In this document: one piece after another, positions 1 to 10,707 of the stretch
Numbering within the stretch: position 1 is the first letter of the stretch
Layout: each line of letters opens with the position of its first letter
NCBI GenBank assembly: GCA_029449245.1
Contig: JANATF010000004.1
Location: 2,232,001-2,296,000, forward strand
From: Mortierella alpina
Taxonomy: Eukaryota > Mortierellomycota > Mortierellomycetes > Mortierellales > Mortierellaceae
Direction of reading: 5' to 3'
Length of the DNA stretch: 64,000 nt
The notes under the pieces: generated by a model
Seen by the model: only the letters and a program-made list of their open reading frames with translations
What the model was told of the DNA's origin: nothing
Databases searched by the model: none
Made by a program: the position numbers and the translations under genes

Positions 1-16
1 ATTATGGCAGTCTGCA

Positions 17-229
17 CTACTCGGGTCGAACCTGTGCCGCCTCCATCCCCTTCTGACCTTTCTCAGCCACGAAAGAGACAGTTTGACCTTCTTTCAGACT
101 TTTGAACCCATCCGACTCTATAGCCTTAAAATGAACATATAAGTCGTCCCCTCCATTGCTTGGCGTGATAAATCCAAAGCCTTTCTCGTCATTGAACCAC
201 TTGACTGCGCCGGTTTGTCTGTTGCTCAT
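17..229 (-). CDS. Bacterial-type cold-shock domain protein
   Basis: A single-exon 70-residue protein that is one complete cold-shock domain (OB fold) with nothing added. RNP1 (KGFGFI) and RNP2 (VHF, within LYVHFKAI) are intact, so single-stranded RNA/DNA binding and an RNA-chaperone role are expected. The whole sequence, including the MSNRQTG start and the FVAEKGQKG stretch, resembles the short CspA-type proteins of Pseudomonas and related proteobacteria much more than eukaryotic Y-box proteins. That comparison is from memory. No Shine-Dalgarno-like sequence precedes the ATG. A CCAAT motif and an earlier out-of-frame ATG lie within about 70 bases upstream. Eukaryotic-looking repeats start a few hundred bases away on the same contig. 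Horizontal transfer is inferred; misassembly cannot be excluded because the gene is at the window edge. Confidence 0.85.
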   Translation of the reverse strand: MSNRQTGAVKWFNDEKGFGFITPSNGGDDLYVHFKAIESDGFKSLKEGQTVSFVAEKGQKGMEAAQVRPE

Positions 230-1464
230 CTTGACTGCCCGTGAAGATTGTCTGCGGTTTGATGGACATGGTATTATTGGTTAGATATCCAGAACACCCA
301 AACTCAAACCCAAACTATGAACGTCCTTCTACACGTCCGACCTACGTGAATGTACTGTGAGATGAAAAAGCGCAGGTTGATGGGTTGGCAGCTCGTTCGA
401 TGGATGTTGCAGTGGTTGGGAACTGTATGCGAGGTGATAGGAACAAGGGAGCGTGGGAACTGGAGCAGAAACAAATGAAGTGGTGTATTGCTAAGGGAGA
501 CAAATCTGCACGAACTATTTATGTGCATCCATCAGATTTGCATAAAAGAAGTTGCAGTCCGTGCTTCTTTTCGTGATGAGGCTCAAATTCATCCTTGTAC
601 ACCACTGTGGTTTGGACACTGGGGGCAGTGTAACTTCGTCAGCTCGTGATAAAATTTGACGACTTTGATGCTCCATGCGAAAAGGCAGAGTCGTTCTACC
701 AATACCTTAAAAAGATATCTAGAACTGCGTTGCTCTACTGGCAAAAAGACTACAGTAGAGCACAATACTCAGGCGCTTTCTACGCGACTGTCGACCGAGA
801 ACGATTGATAGATATCAGTGTTGTGCGCTACACGTGCCTTGGAGCGCAGTGAGTGCTGAGGAGCACTCCCGTAGCAGCGGTGATCTCTTTGATCGATTCT
901 TGAGACAGAGGCAGTGCTTGGTTGTGAAAGTGGTAGATACAGTCAAGGACTAGCATATAATCATGGCGTTCAGAAGCCGAATTAATTGCAATAAAAGTCG
1001 CGTTGGAACACAGATCCATGTTCTTTTTTTCTACGCTTTACAGTAGCGCGCTGTTGTAAATCCAAAATTCCAGTTCATGTCTAAGAGCTTTATATCCCGA
1101 GTGCTAGTACATCTGCGACATTGCTTCGATGGACCAATGCCCGAGTTGGAGGTTGTGCACGAAGAAGCTATAACGGGACGATGTGGGACGTTTAGAGTGA
1201 GAGTGTTGTATCCACAATGAAGTGAAAATCACAAAGCAGCTTCACACAGGGTGCTTGTACTGGAGTATCTTCACGCCACAGACGGCAGCGACCGGCGGTG
1301 TGTGTGCAAGCACATGCCTGTGATTGCTACGAGTACCAACTGCCTCAAGGACACAGAACAGCGATGAAAGGGAGTCACATGGAGGAACTTGGACCTCGGG
1401 CGATTATCCTGGAGGCGAAGGCGTACAGCTCACAGATATGTTCGTACACTCGCGCGCGCTTGTC
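230..1464. other. Gene-poor stretch upstream of duplicated segment A
   Basis: No convincing gene is seen. Open frames here are short and lack domain resemblance. The only recognisable structure is a diverged repeat at about 787-1020 (listed separately). The segmental duplication shared with the right end of the window begins near 1465. Confidence 0.5.
787..1020 (+). repeat. Diverged direct repeat, older copy of the 3336-3593 module
   Basis: This stretch aligns by eye with 3336-3593 in the same orientation. It shares a start in ACTGTCGAC, a central block around GAGTGCTGAGGAGCACTC versus GAGTGTTGGGGAGCACTC, the block ending TTGAGACAG, and an AATAAAA-GTCGCG tail. Divergence is clearly higher than between the two inverted copies of the later module. 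It does not look coding. The AATAAAA near its end suggests that it may be the 3' end of a transcribed repeat family. Confidence 0.55.
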
Positions 1465-1629
1465 TTCGATGCGATGTTGGGATTGTGGCTTTGAATTGGG
1501 CATCGCTCAGCTGCATAAAGTTCGCACCCTGTCGAACTCTCATTTTTACTCATGCCACTCCACGAACAATCCAACTCAGCATCCACCTTCCACATGCTCA
1601 TGCAGCCAACGCTGACAACCATGCATATG

Positions 1630-3330
1630 ACCTTGCTCCCGAGGCTTCAGATCGGTGCAGCTAGTCGTTCACATTCAAGCGCAAGAACCGCGGGCACAAT
1701 GCCGCCCACTTGGTAAGTGTTTGTTCCCGGACTCACGCGTCTCACCCTCGACCCTCTAAGTCATGGGCATGTGCGCCTTGAGTCGTTACCAGCCTGTCTG
1801 TTTGTTGACAAGGGGCCAACAGCAAGCAGGCCGCCACTCTTCCGTGTCTGTGAGGAGTGCAATGTTAGACAATCCTCCAAGAAGCACTTTTCTGACGCGT
1901 CTTTTTCTTTTGTTTACTTTGCTTGTAGAGTGACGCCTCCACCCAGTAGGACCCTTGCTCAGGGGCCGTCTCCGCACCACGATAGTGGGTCCCTCTTTCG
2001 AGAGGCAAACTGGCAAACGAGGCCACCACGCGCGGCACCAGCTAACAGACAAGGTAATGTTTGTTTACTTTTTTTTCGACATTCATGCCTCAGCCAAAAA
2101 GGTCCTCATCGCACGCGTTTTCTTTTTCACTAATGTCCCTTGGCTTAATAGGGTGCCGCGGCGTCAAGGCCAACGAGGCCAATGCGACCACCAAGGCCAA
2201 CGAGGCCAATGCGACCACCAAGGCCAACGAGGCCAACGCGACCACCAAGGCCAACGAGTCCACCAAGGCCACCAAGGCAAAAGGCCACAAGGCCACCTCG
2301 GCCAGCCGCGCCCAAATGCTCGGGTGCTGGCCAAGAGGGAGAGGGACCGGGAGAGGACGAGAGAGGGACTCAAAAGGTAAGCTGTCCCCTTGATACTTTA
2401 CCACTTGGTGAGGCCGCTGGCCCTCAAGTGGCACTGTGTATGGGCCTGGGGAGAGGGTGGGTTGAAATAAGGCCCTGAGCACACTGAGGGGATGGAGCCC
2501 GCCGGCTGTCTTGTGTGATATCCGTCTCCACCTTGGCTTTGAAGAGTTAGTGTTCGCGGTGAACTGCCCACGGGAGTTCTTGGAGTCATGACAACAGGTA
2601 GGTCTTTGTTTTTCTTTGGGTGGGGTGGGGTGGCAGGACAACAAGATGTAGACATCAGGAACTGGACATCAGAACTTGGACATCAGGACTTGGACGTCAG
2701 GAGCAAATACTACTAATCTTTTCACTATTCTTTTCTTTTATTCACTGGTGCGGTGTGGGTGGCAGGAACAGGACATGGATATCAGGAAGAGGACTACAGG
2801 ATGTGGGCGGGAGGGTGTGCGGGTTTTTTTCTTTGGGTGTTCGTTCTCTCTTTTAGGTCCGTCGGCAAGAGTCATGACCCCTCGGGCGTTGGCGGGCGGG
2901 TTTGTGGCAGCCACTTGCACGCGTACCCAAGGAAAACCTAGGTAATAAAGAGAGCCGGACTCACGGGAGCAGTGCGTCGGTGACTACCATTTTCCAGTGG
3001 TGCGAAGGCCGGCTCAGCCTGTCTCTGGGGTCTTGCACACTGCTCTTGTGGGGGAAACCAGCGGTTTAGGGACAGCTAATTTTTCCCTCTCTTTTACTCT
3101 CCCTAACCTCTCTAGCCAGCACCCACCGCAGCCGGCCTGGCCTCACCTTGCAGGCCATCAGTATCAAAGAGAAGACATCAGCACGCCCTCTTTTGGTTCA
3201 GCTATATACGGAACGGGATCAGGATCGGATTCGAGCACGGCGAGGAGAAGGACGAAGGCATGCGACGCGAGGAAGATCAATGGCGTGTCGACGGACACCA
3301 TGCGCAAAAGGATCTGGATCAGTTGACGCG
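1630..3330 (+). other. Spliced-looking hypothetical locus, copy A
   Basis: Several exon-like blocks have good splice signals that are conserved in the inverted copy. Examples are a donor at 1713 (GTAAGTG), a block 1929-2053 ending in GTAATG, a block 2152-2376 ending in GTAAGC, and a block 2857-2941 followed by GTAATAAAG. In one frame the first blocks encode K-N-R-G-H-N-A-A-H and later C-E-E-C-N, like split halves of a zinc-binding motif. Copy B has Cys where copy A has Arg. A further block encodes an Arg/Glu-rich tail. I could not join one frame through all blocks, so this may be a noncoding RNA, a pseudogene or a repeat-borne gene. No function is proposed. Confidence 0.3.
2166..2273 (+). repeat. 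27-bp minisatellite, about three units plus partial
   Basis: The unit begins AAGGCCAACGAGGCC and ends GCGACCACC. Full units lie at 2166-2192, 2193-2219 and 2220-2246, followed by shortened 18- and 9-bp versions. The equivalent place in the inverted copy (about 58180-58220) has only the short versions, so the array expanded in copy A or contracted in copy B. Confidence 0.85.
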
Positions 3331-3335
3331 AACTC

Positions 3336-3593
3336 ACTGTCGACTGGGAGAAATCGATAGAAATCACCGCTGTGAGCCACACATGCGCCCGGGGACGCAA
3401 TGAGTGTTGGGGAGCACTCTCGTAGCAGTGGTGATTTCTCCGATCTATCCTTGAGACAGCGACTAGCGCTTGATTGTGAAAATGACAGATGCAGCCAAGG
3501 ATTAGCAAATTCAGATAGTCATGGCCTTCAGAAGGGAAATAGTTTCAATAAAAATCGCGCTATGCCACTCAATATCATAGTTCAAGAGTAGAT
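3336..3593 (+). repeat. Repeat module, younger direct copy of 787-1020
   Basis: Same module as 787-1020 (diverged, direct) and nearly identical to 56815-57075 on the opposite strand. It ends in an AATAAAAATCGCGC tail. It has no credible coding capacity. Confidence 0.6.
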
Positions 3594-3987
3594 AAACCCT
3601 AAGAAGGGTGCAGATGGATGCGGCAGGCAATGCGACGCGTGTAATGACCAAAGCACAAAGACATTTTCGCTCAAAGTTGAGCAATTCTAGATGGGGGAGA
3701 CGGCTTTAGCGTGCACTACCAGAAGTCGGGGACCCATGAGGAGTGCTGGAGTGGCGCCTGGTTGATGATTGTCGTTGCTCGCCATTTCATCATCGCGGCA
3801 CCAGCTTCGGCAAACGGAGGAGTGGGTGGCGTCCATGACAGCTGAGTAGTGTATATTCCAGGCACCTGCATGTGTTTATCCATCAAAGCAATTGATGTCA
3901 AAAGTTGCAACAGCCGTATACGGACTGCGGCTCATTAGGTGGGCTGCGGCAATAAAATTCCGCACTGACCTCCGATACATATCATGG

Positions 3988-3995
3988 TATAAGAG
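3988..3995 (+). promoter_or_regulatory. TATA box of F-box gene A
   Basis: TATAAGAG lies 139 bases before the chosen ATG at 4127. The same GGTATAAGAGATGCTGC context is conserved in the inverted copy at 56433-56438, which supports both the promoter and the start codon choice. Confidence 0.6.
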
Positions 3996-4126
3996 ATGCT
4001 GCCTTTTTACTATCGCCCTTTTCTGCACCACTCCAGCACTTCCTCCAACTCCACTCCTTCTGCACTCGCCTGTAAATATCCATCACTTCCTTGCTCCTCA
4101 TCACACCTTTGTACCATAACCATTCG

Positions 4127-6403
4127 ATGCATTCAATCAATTCCGACACCCCGGTCATTGGGGACGAGCACTCTGACCATTTTATCTACGATACCTTTGA
4201 TGAATCGTGCGAGGATTCGTCCTCTATCTCGCACGCATACGATTCTTCTCCAGAGGACCTTGGCTATGAGGACGCTTTCTACGATCCCATCGATATCCAT
4301 CTGGAGCCCCGGCAACAGCACAAGTCCAAAGCTAGCAAACTGAAGCAGCGTTCCGAGACCAAAGTTTTACTGCCCGTTCTAAGCACGTCAAGAAAGCACT
4401 ACTTATTCCCTATTGAGGTCCTTGAACTCGTATGCTCGCATCTAAGCCAAGTAACTCTGCGTTGTGCGGTGAGTCTGGTCTGCAAGGAGTGGAGCAATGT
4501 CAGCAAACGATATATCCAACGCTTTGGTGTTTGGAAGAATGCTACGACGGACCAAGAAACCCAGCTCCTGGAGCAAATGCCGAGCCTGTTCACCCTTGAG
4601 TGCTCTTACGGCGCCCCACCAGGGTTTCTCCTACCACGCGACAGGGCGATTCTTGCTCAAACGCTGACCGAATCGTGGGATCGGTTCAGGACGGCGATCA
4701 CCGCTCCATTATCAGCTTCAGGCAAGGATCAAACGAACGACAAGAGCGCGCCCAAATGTCTGCTTCACTATATCCGTCGATTGGTTATCAAAGGACCGAA
4801 AATGAGCTATGAGAATTCCGTGCCCAAAATCCTGCACCAGTTCCACTTTTTGCAGTCGCTTCATCTTCATGTGGAATCGACGGTGATCCCCTTGTTCAGG
4901 CTTTTGAACAAGTCCCCTAGCCTCCGAGAACTGAAAATCATGGGCAAAAGGCACCAGCTTGCGCTGCTTCACTCTGGTGACGAGGAGGATCTGATCCCAG
5001 AGAAACCCGAGCCGATTTTCAATCCCGAGACGGCTCACTTTCCAAGAAGACCCCCTGTCGTAATCCCGCCAAAGGCTTACCCACATCGATACAACCTTCG
5101 AGTCTTTGAGATCGATTACGTTATCGTCAAGCAGCGCGTCTTGGAGCGCGTCATTGCAACCTGCCCAGACATCCGTATCTTCAAGCTTCATGAAATCAAC
5201 GAACCGATCTGGGTGCCCGAGCTGTCCGTAACCAAATCCTACCCTATCGACGAGGAGCGGCTCTGGAACCACCTGCAGAGTTGCTGTCCCAAGATCGAGT
5301 GGTACCACATCTTTCTCCTGGAAACCATGAGGTCCACGGAGATGTCAGCTCTGGGTAGGATGCATCGGAGCAAGACTTTTGGACGATTTATGACTACCAC
5401 CTGCCCTAGCAACTTGAACGACTATCTCCAAGACTTGGAGGTCCGCAGCCATCTAAGGAATATCACCGTCCTCGAGGTCCTGCCTACGTCCAATTTAGTG
5501 ACAAGGGATGTGTCGCTGCAACGGCTGCTTTGCTTGATGCCCAACCTGCTGCACTTGATCACTACCCGGTTGGTCTTCAGATCTACAGAGTTCCTCGTCC
5601 TACCTGGGTGTGCGCCTTCCACTCCTCGCAAGGAGTTCATCTACCACAACGGAGATCGAAAGCGACTGGAACGTGCGGAGCGGCGGCGGCAGCGTCAGAG
5701 AGCGCTTGAGCGCTTTCAAGGACTGGAACATGGAAGGTTGTCCATTCCGGACGTTTGGCAGTGCCGGGACTTGCGTACGATGGTGATGGATTTCAGCTTC
5801 TCACGCAACTTCTTCAGCTTGTTCACTCAGTATGTCGCAGGACACCACCTTTTGAGGAACTTGACTTCACTATCAGTCTGTATCGACGCGCTCAGGGTCG
5901 GACAGCTCAAAAATCTTTCAGCACCTGTGCCCCGTTTCCCAAAACCGTCGGCCCGAAAGTCAAAGGGCCGTGGTAAAGCACCTGCAGTCTCGTCCGAGAT
6001 CAAGACTGTTGAGCTGCTGCCTCCAGAGCGATGGGAGAACGATTTCCTGCTTTTGCGAGGATTGCGATGCTTGGAGCGGTTGGATATCAAAGTGCACACG
6101 ATCTCGGGTGTGGTGCACGCGACGGACTTTGAGTTTTTGAGAAGACAGAGCCATTCTCATGTCATTCTGTTTATCGCGGACAAGAACAAAGACGCTGGGG
6201 CCGATGAGGAGGAGGATGAGCATTCGGAAAGGAATGAGAGATGTGGGCGGCGCAAGGATAGGACATTCTGGCCTCATCTGCAGTCCCTTTACATCAAGTA
6301 TCACTCCGTGGTTGAGGCGACCAATTTTGCAGATGTCGTCGCGGGTATGGAGCACATCCGACCTGGCGTCGAATTTGTGATCAAGCAAACCAACTTGGTC
6401 TAG
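4127..6403 (+). CDS. F-box protein, duplicated copy A
   Basis: A 758-residue single-exon protein. The acidic N-terminal region is followed by an F-box at about residues 91-125 (FPIEVLELVCSHL, then SLVCKEW), the module that binds Skp1 in SCF ubiquitin ligases. The long C-terminal part has leucine-rich, LRR-like periodicity typical of the expanded F-box families of Mortierella-type fungi. It should select a substrate for ubiquitination, but the substrate is unknown. The ATG at 4127 was chosen because the paralogue starts at the same MHSIN motif; the frame further upstream has no ATG. There is a basic run near 5660-5710 and an acidic insert near 6205-6235. The paralogue is at 54086-56299 on minus. 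The gene is convergent with the FANCM-like gene, 157 bases away. Confidence 0.85.
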   Translation: MHSINSDTPVIGDEHSDHFIYDTFDESCEDSSSISHAYDSSPEDLGYEDAFYDPIDIHLEPRQQHKSKASKLKQRSETKVLLPVLSTSRKHYLFPIEVLELVCSHLSQVTLRCAVSLVCKEWSNVSKRYIQRFGVWKNATTDQETQLLEQMPSLFTLECSYGAPPGFLLPRDRAILAQTLTESWDRFRTAITAPLSASGKDQTNDKSAPKCLLHYIRRLVIKGPKMSYENSVPKILHQFHFLQSLHLHVESTVIPLFRLLNKSPSLRELKIMGKRHQLALLHSGDEEDLIPEKPEPIFNPETAHFPRRPPVVIPPKAYPHRYNLRVFEIDYVIVKQRVLERVIATCPDIRIFKLHEINEPIWVPELSVTKSYPIDEERLWNHLQSCCPKIEWYHIFLLETMRSTEMSALGRMHRSKTFGRFMTTTCPSNLNDYLQDLEVRSHLRNITVLEVLPTSNLVTRDVSLQRLLCLMPNLLHLITTRLVFRSTEFLVLPGCAPSTPRKEFIYHNGDRKRLERAERRRQRQRALERFQGLEHGRLSIPDVWQCRDLRTMVMDFSFSRNFFSLFTQYVAGHHLLRNLTSLSVCIDALRVGQLKNLSAPVPRFPKPSARKSKGRGKAPAVSSEIKTVELLPPERWENDFLLLRGLRCLERLDIKVHTISGVVHATDFEFLRRQSHSHVILFIADKNKDAGADEEEDEHSERNERCGRRKDRTFWPHLQSLYIKYHSVVEATNFADVVAGMEHIRPGVEFVIKQTNLV

Positions 6404-6560
6404 GGAGGTTCGATTTGATAGCGCCGCGCTCTCGCTTCCGTCCCTCTGCCTCGTACACACACCACACATATTCTCATGTATTTTCTCATAAACACTCTCC
6501 TCCTCAACCATTTCTAAAGATACTGGTACATGTTTACTGTTGTACAAAGAAGGAGAATGC

Positions 6561-9500
6561 TCAGTCCCAAGCAAAGTCCTCGAAAAATGCTTCGTAGTCT
6601 TCATTATCATCCTCCACAATAAAGTCCTCAGCCTTAGCTTTGCCTTTGCCCTCACCCATCGCTAGCGGTTTGAAAGTCGCCAGTTCTCCCTTGTCTAGCT
6701 CATCTTCCGAGCTATCTATGACAAGGAGAACCTTTCCCTCTTGCTCCCTGGAGTTCAGACCCGATCTAACCCGGGGATCATTGGCCTTGCCGCTGCTGTA
6801 GGTGTTCTTGGTATCTGGCATGTACCATATTCCATGTTCAGGAACAGGAGGTAGGGTAACAACGGTGAGCCTCTGGGTCTCTCCGTCCATTGAAGGGTGC
6901 TCTTCCTGCTCCATACCGTCGGCCTTGTCCTCGTGTTCTTCAGTCTTGTACCATAGCGTCGGCGGCGTCAGCGGTTCCTGGAAACTGAACCCTTTCCGTC
7001 TTTCATGTGGTCGCCATGATTCATCCTGGGAAGCCAGTTCTACAGGAATATAGTCATCAAATTCGGGTGATGGCTGACAGTTGCTTTGGCTGAAGCCCTT
7101 TCCAAGACCGCCCATGATCTCCATGTCAACTTCATCGTCCGATATGGTCTGGAAAAAGGACTTGCGGGTACGTGGGTTTGGAGGCTCAGATGGTGGTGAC
7201 GGCGACGGCGACGGCGATATTGCTACAGCTGGCCGGGCGGTGATGAGCGGGACTGGAGCGGTTATCGGGTTCGCCACTGGATTCTTTCTCTTTGGCTTTG
7301 GACGAATCTTCTTTTTTGGTTGGTCTCCAACAAGAGCGCTGTTGTCCGGGTCGTCATGATGTTGTTGATAGCCATCAATGGTATCGTCTTCGTCGTCGCT
7401 CGGTATCATCCACGCTCGACCACGACGGGACATTGGCGCTGCATCCGAAGACTGGTCTTCCGAGTCCATCGGCAACTCCTCTGCTTGCTTCAGGAGCGCC
7501 ATCATACGCATCGAATAGGGGTCCTTCTCAGTTGTGTTTTCGGTCGGAGGCGCTAAGGACTGATCAAGCCTCGCCTTTGCAATCTGATTGACCGAGGATA
7601 TATATTTCATCGTCCGTGTCGAATGCCCAACATGAATGGTCTTATCTGGGGCCATAACGGACCTCCTCTTGGGACCCAACATTGCCTCGCACGCGGTCTG
7701 GAACGTGATGAGCCGGATATTTCTCTTGGGAATCAAATATCGGTGCTGGAAACGCGCGAGTTCTTCTTGGTCCAGGAAGGCGCTCTGGTTAACAACTCTG
7801 GCCGGTGTTCCATCTTCAAGTCTCCGGCGTTTGCGTCCTGTTGCTGGAGTTATATAGGTCGGGACATGGACGTGGACGAGGTCGCAGGTCGGAGTAGGGC
7901 CTGGAGGAAGGATTCGCGGTGAATGTGGGTAGTACTGAATGTTCTGACCCTGAGCGATGGCTCGCTGAACTGTTTTGTACGATGTCTGGGAGCGGCGATA
8001 TTTCTGTTCTTCCTGACCCTCTGCAAGCAGGAGACAAATCTTGCCTTTACGTTTTCGTCCAGTGCGTCCCATCCGCTGCAGCTATCATATGCAATGCAAT
8101 AGTTCGTTTTTATGAGAATTACAGCTCTGCAACACTTACTACGGCAGAGAAGCTCCGCCGTCTTTTTCTTACCATACGGATAGGTGATGAATGACTATCA
8201 TAGCACACGATCAAGTCCACATCTCCAATGTCCAGTCCTTCTTCTCCAATAGATGTCGCTACGAGAACATTGTGCTCACCCTTTTGAAAATCCGCAACAA
8301 CCTAAATGAAGGGGGGGGGGGAAAGGAACATGACACGGATCAGTAACCGCCAGTTTAACTGTGGTGAATCTTCTACTGAAACTTATATGCACCTTTTGTT
8401 GTTCTTTCTGCGTGATGCCCTTCTTGCCCTTTGCAGTCGACTGCCCAATAAAACTCTGAACTTTGATCAAAGGGCGATGAGAGTCTAGGACACGACTGAT
8501 TTCCTCTACAGATTCTCGGTAGTTTGCAAAAATCATGACTCGAGTTTGGGGCGTCGCGCCATCCTTGTCTGCTGTAGCTCCAGTAGACCCGGCAGTCGTG
8601 GCCGATGAGGGTCCAGCTGAATCCGCTCTCTCAAAAGCTTTGGCTCTAGCCAGAGCGTCGCTCTCATCCTGATGGTCGATAAAATGCTGAACTACCACTC
8701 CGACTAATCGCTCCAATTTCGGGTGACTGACAAAACTGGTTAGTTTCATCCTGGTCCTGATGCTGTCCATCATGCGCATGAAATCTGGGATTTCCTCCAT
8801 CGCCTTCCGAGCAGGCGAAGGTTTGTTCTCGTCATCCTTGTCCCATTCGTCCTCATTATTCTTTCGCTTGCTTCCTGCACCTCCGCGAGCGCCGCCCAAA
8901 GACCTGCCCGAATCTTGCTGAATGTTCGCATATGGATCCATGTTGGAGAAGAACGGTCGAATCCCATGGACAGTCAACAGCTCATAAGCGTGGACAAGTC
9001 CCATACAAATGCTGATTTGTTTCAGGATAAAACTCTTGGTTCCTGAATGTTGTGGATGCTCTCGTACGAAGGACTCTTTGCCCTGCAAGAGAGCGAAACG
9101 CGACAGCTGTCCTGGGTCTGTGGTTCTCAGGACACCCTGTTTTGCCAGCCGGTCCAAGAAGGGTCTCATCATCCTGATAAACTTGTCCCTAATCTCTCCA
9201 AGTTCACGGCCGCAGGGCACAACCATTTCTTGCACGGTTCGCTTGAAGACAAACTGTTGCAAATCCATCGAGTCCTCGGTCCGCAGCTCAATCTTGGCAA
9301 TCTTCAGGTTTTGGACCACCTGCTGCACTGTTCTGATGTCGCCTCCGGGTGTCGCCGTCAGTGCCATTATTCGGATATCGCGGTTGAGAGGTTCAAGCAG
9401 CCGGATGACCTCGGCGTAAGCATAGCGACCTGTTGCACGATGGGCCTCGTCGACCACCAGACACACAATATCCTCTGCTGGACAAATTCCAGACTTGAGA

Positions 9501-10480
9501 TCATTCTGAAGCACCTGCGGTGTACAAAAGACGACGCGTTTCCTGATCCACATGTCCTTCCTCATATCTGCATTCTGATGCCCTGTCAGCTCGACTGTGT
9601 CCTGCTGCGGAATCCCGCAGATGTTGAAGCACGCCTCGATCTGCTGATTGACCAAGGGTCGCGTTGGGGCCATAAATATGATTTTGGATTTGGGAAACCA
9701 GCGAAAGTAGTTGAGCATGACGACTGCAGCAATGAAGGTCTTTCCGAGTCCTGTAGGCAGCGAGACCAAGGTGTTGGTGAAGAGCGCTCGCCGGATGATG
9801 TTGTACTGGTAGTCGCGTCTGGGATAGTTGATGGGGTACTGCCACGTTAATGCTTCCTTCTTGTCGATTTCGTGATGGGTGGGAGCTGCAGACGTCTGCT
9901 GCGGAGTTTCAGGGCTTCTGAAGATGTCGGCCGCAAAGTCGTTCGAGGGGTCGGAGCGAGGGATCATGATTCGTGATGGCGCGGGGACACTCCACGATGG
10001 CGCAGACGGAGCCGGGGCGCTAGCTGGTGGTGGATTGTTGTTGCCACCAAATATGGGGAACAGCTTGGTCGGTTGTGCTGGCGGAGCCATCGGGCGTGCT
10101 TGTCGATGCTGTTGTTGTTGCGGCTGCTGCTGCTGCTGTTTTAATGCGTGGTTGGCTGCTGCACTTTGCTTTGGAGCCTGGAAAAAGGCCGAGCGAGTGG
10201 AAGTCGTCGGCACAGCAACTTCCGTTAGGAGATCGTCATTCAGCAGGACGTCTTCGAACCCACCAAAGTCATCGAGCTCATCGAGGGCGGGAGCCCTGGT
10301 CGCTGCTACACTAGTGCTGGTGCTGGTGCTGGTGCTGGTGGTGAATGGTCGACTGCAGCTGGCGGAGGAGGTATTCCTGCTGTGCACGCCCACTCCTGCC
10401 AGCATGGCGCGCTCCTCCATGTCCAGGTCCAGGTCTGCCAGGTCTGCGAAATCAAAGTCGTCGTCGATGGAATGCGACAT
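6561..10480 (-). CDS. MPH1: FANCM/Mph1-family DNA helicase
   Basis: Three exons on minus: 10480-8393, 8301-8173 and 8081-6561. Both introns are 91 bases and all junctions are in phase, giving 1,245 residues. Walker A (LPTGLGKT, about 242-248), DEAH (about 344-347), ALTATPG and the late motifs [17 protein letters not shown] and [10 protein letters not shown] are present. The second RecA lobe is completed only by splicing. This set is diagnostic of the FANCM/Hef/Mph1 group, which remodels stalled forks and D-loops in the nucleus. No ERCC4-like nuclease domain is seen, as in other fungi. A poly-Gln stretch and Ser/Thr repeats precede the helicase core. The C-terminal tail (about 500 residues) is acidic and disordered. 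The first frame could extend to a TTG, but ATG 10480 is the first methionine. The first donor, GTGCAT, is non-standard. Confidence 0.9.
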
Positions 10481-10707
10481 TGCCGCGTTGCCCAACTGGC
10501 CGGCTGTTTACTGATCGACAGTGTGGCCGCACACAGGCCGAGAAGTACAGAAACAACGCTGGGTGCGAATGGCTGGACCAGAGGTGCGAGAGGGTCAATG
10601 AATGGTATGATAAGGAGCGAGGCAAGAGCACCAAGGGAGACTGGTTTTATTGTGCACGTGCAAACTACTGATAACCACCGAGGATCAACCTGTCCGCCGA
10701 CTGTGGT

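Larger units (their letters stand above)
1465..6420 (+). repeat. Segmental duplication copy A (inverted partner at 54070-58940)
   Basis: About 4.95 kb, from a spliced-looking upstream module through an F-box gene, recurs in opposite orientation at 54070-58940. Collinear landmarks are the splice-like boundary at 1712/1713, the GGTGCC exon near 2152, a TAATAAAG-flanked block near 2942, the block at 3336-3593, the stretch from 3720 to the TATA box at 3988, and the F-box reading frame. Homology is lost before about 1465 and after about 6420. The noncoding part looks roughly 94-97 percent identical by eye. The F-box protein is only about 70 percent identical in its first 160 residues. Confidence 0.85.

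Noticed and set aside
2090-2644. Long minus-strand frame with Ala/Leu repeats (LALVVALASLALVV)
   Set aside because: It is the antisense reading of the 27-bp minisatellite and changes with unit number; copy B does not keep it.
9047-9850. 267-codon plus-strand frame
   Set aside because: It lies fully antisense to the FANCM helicase core, which has clear motifs.
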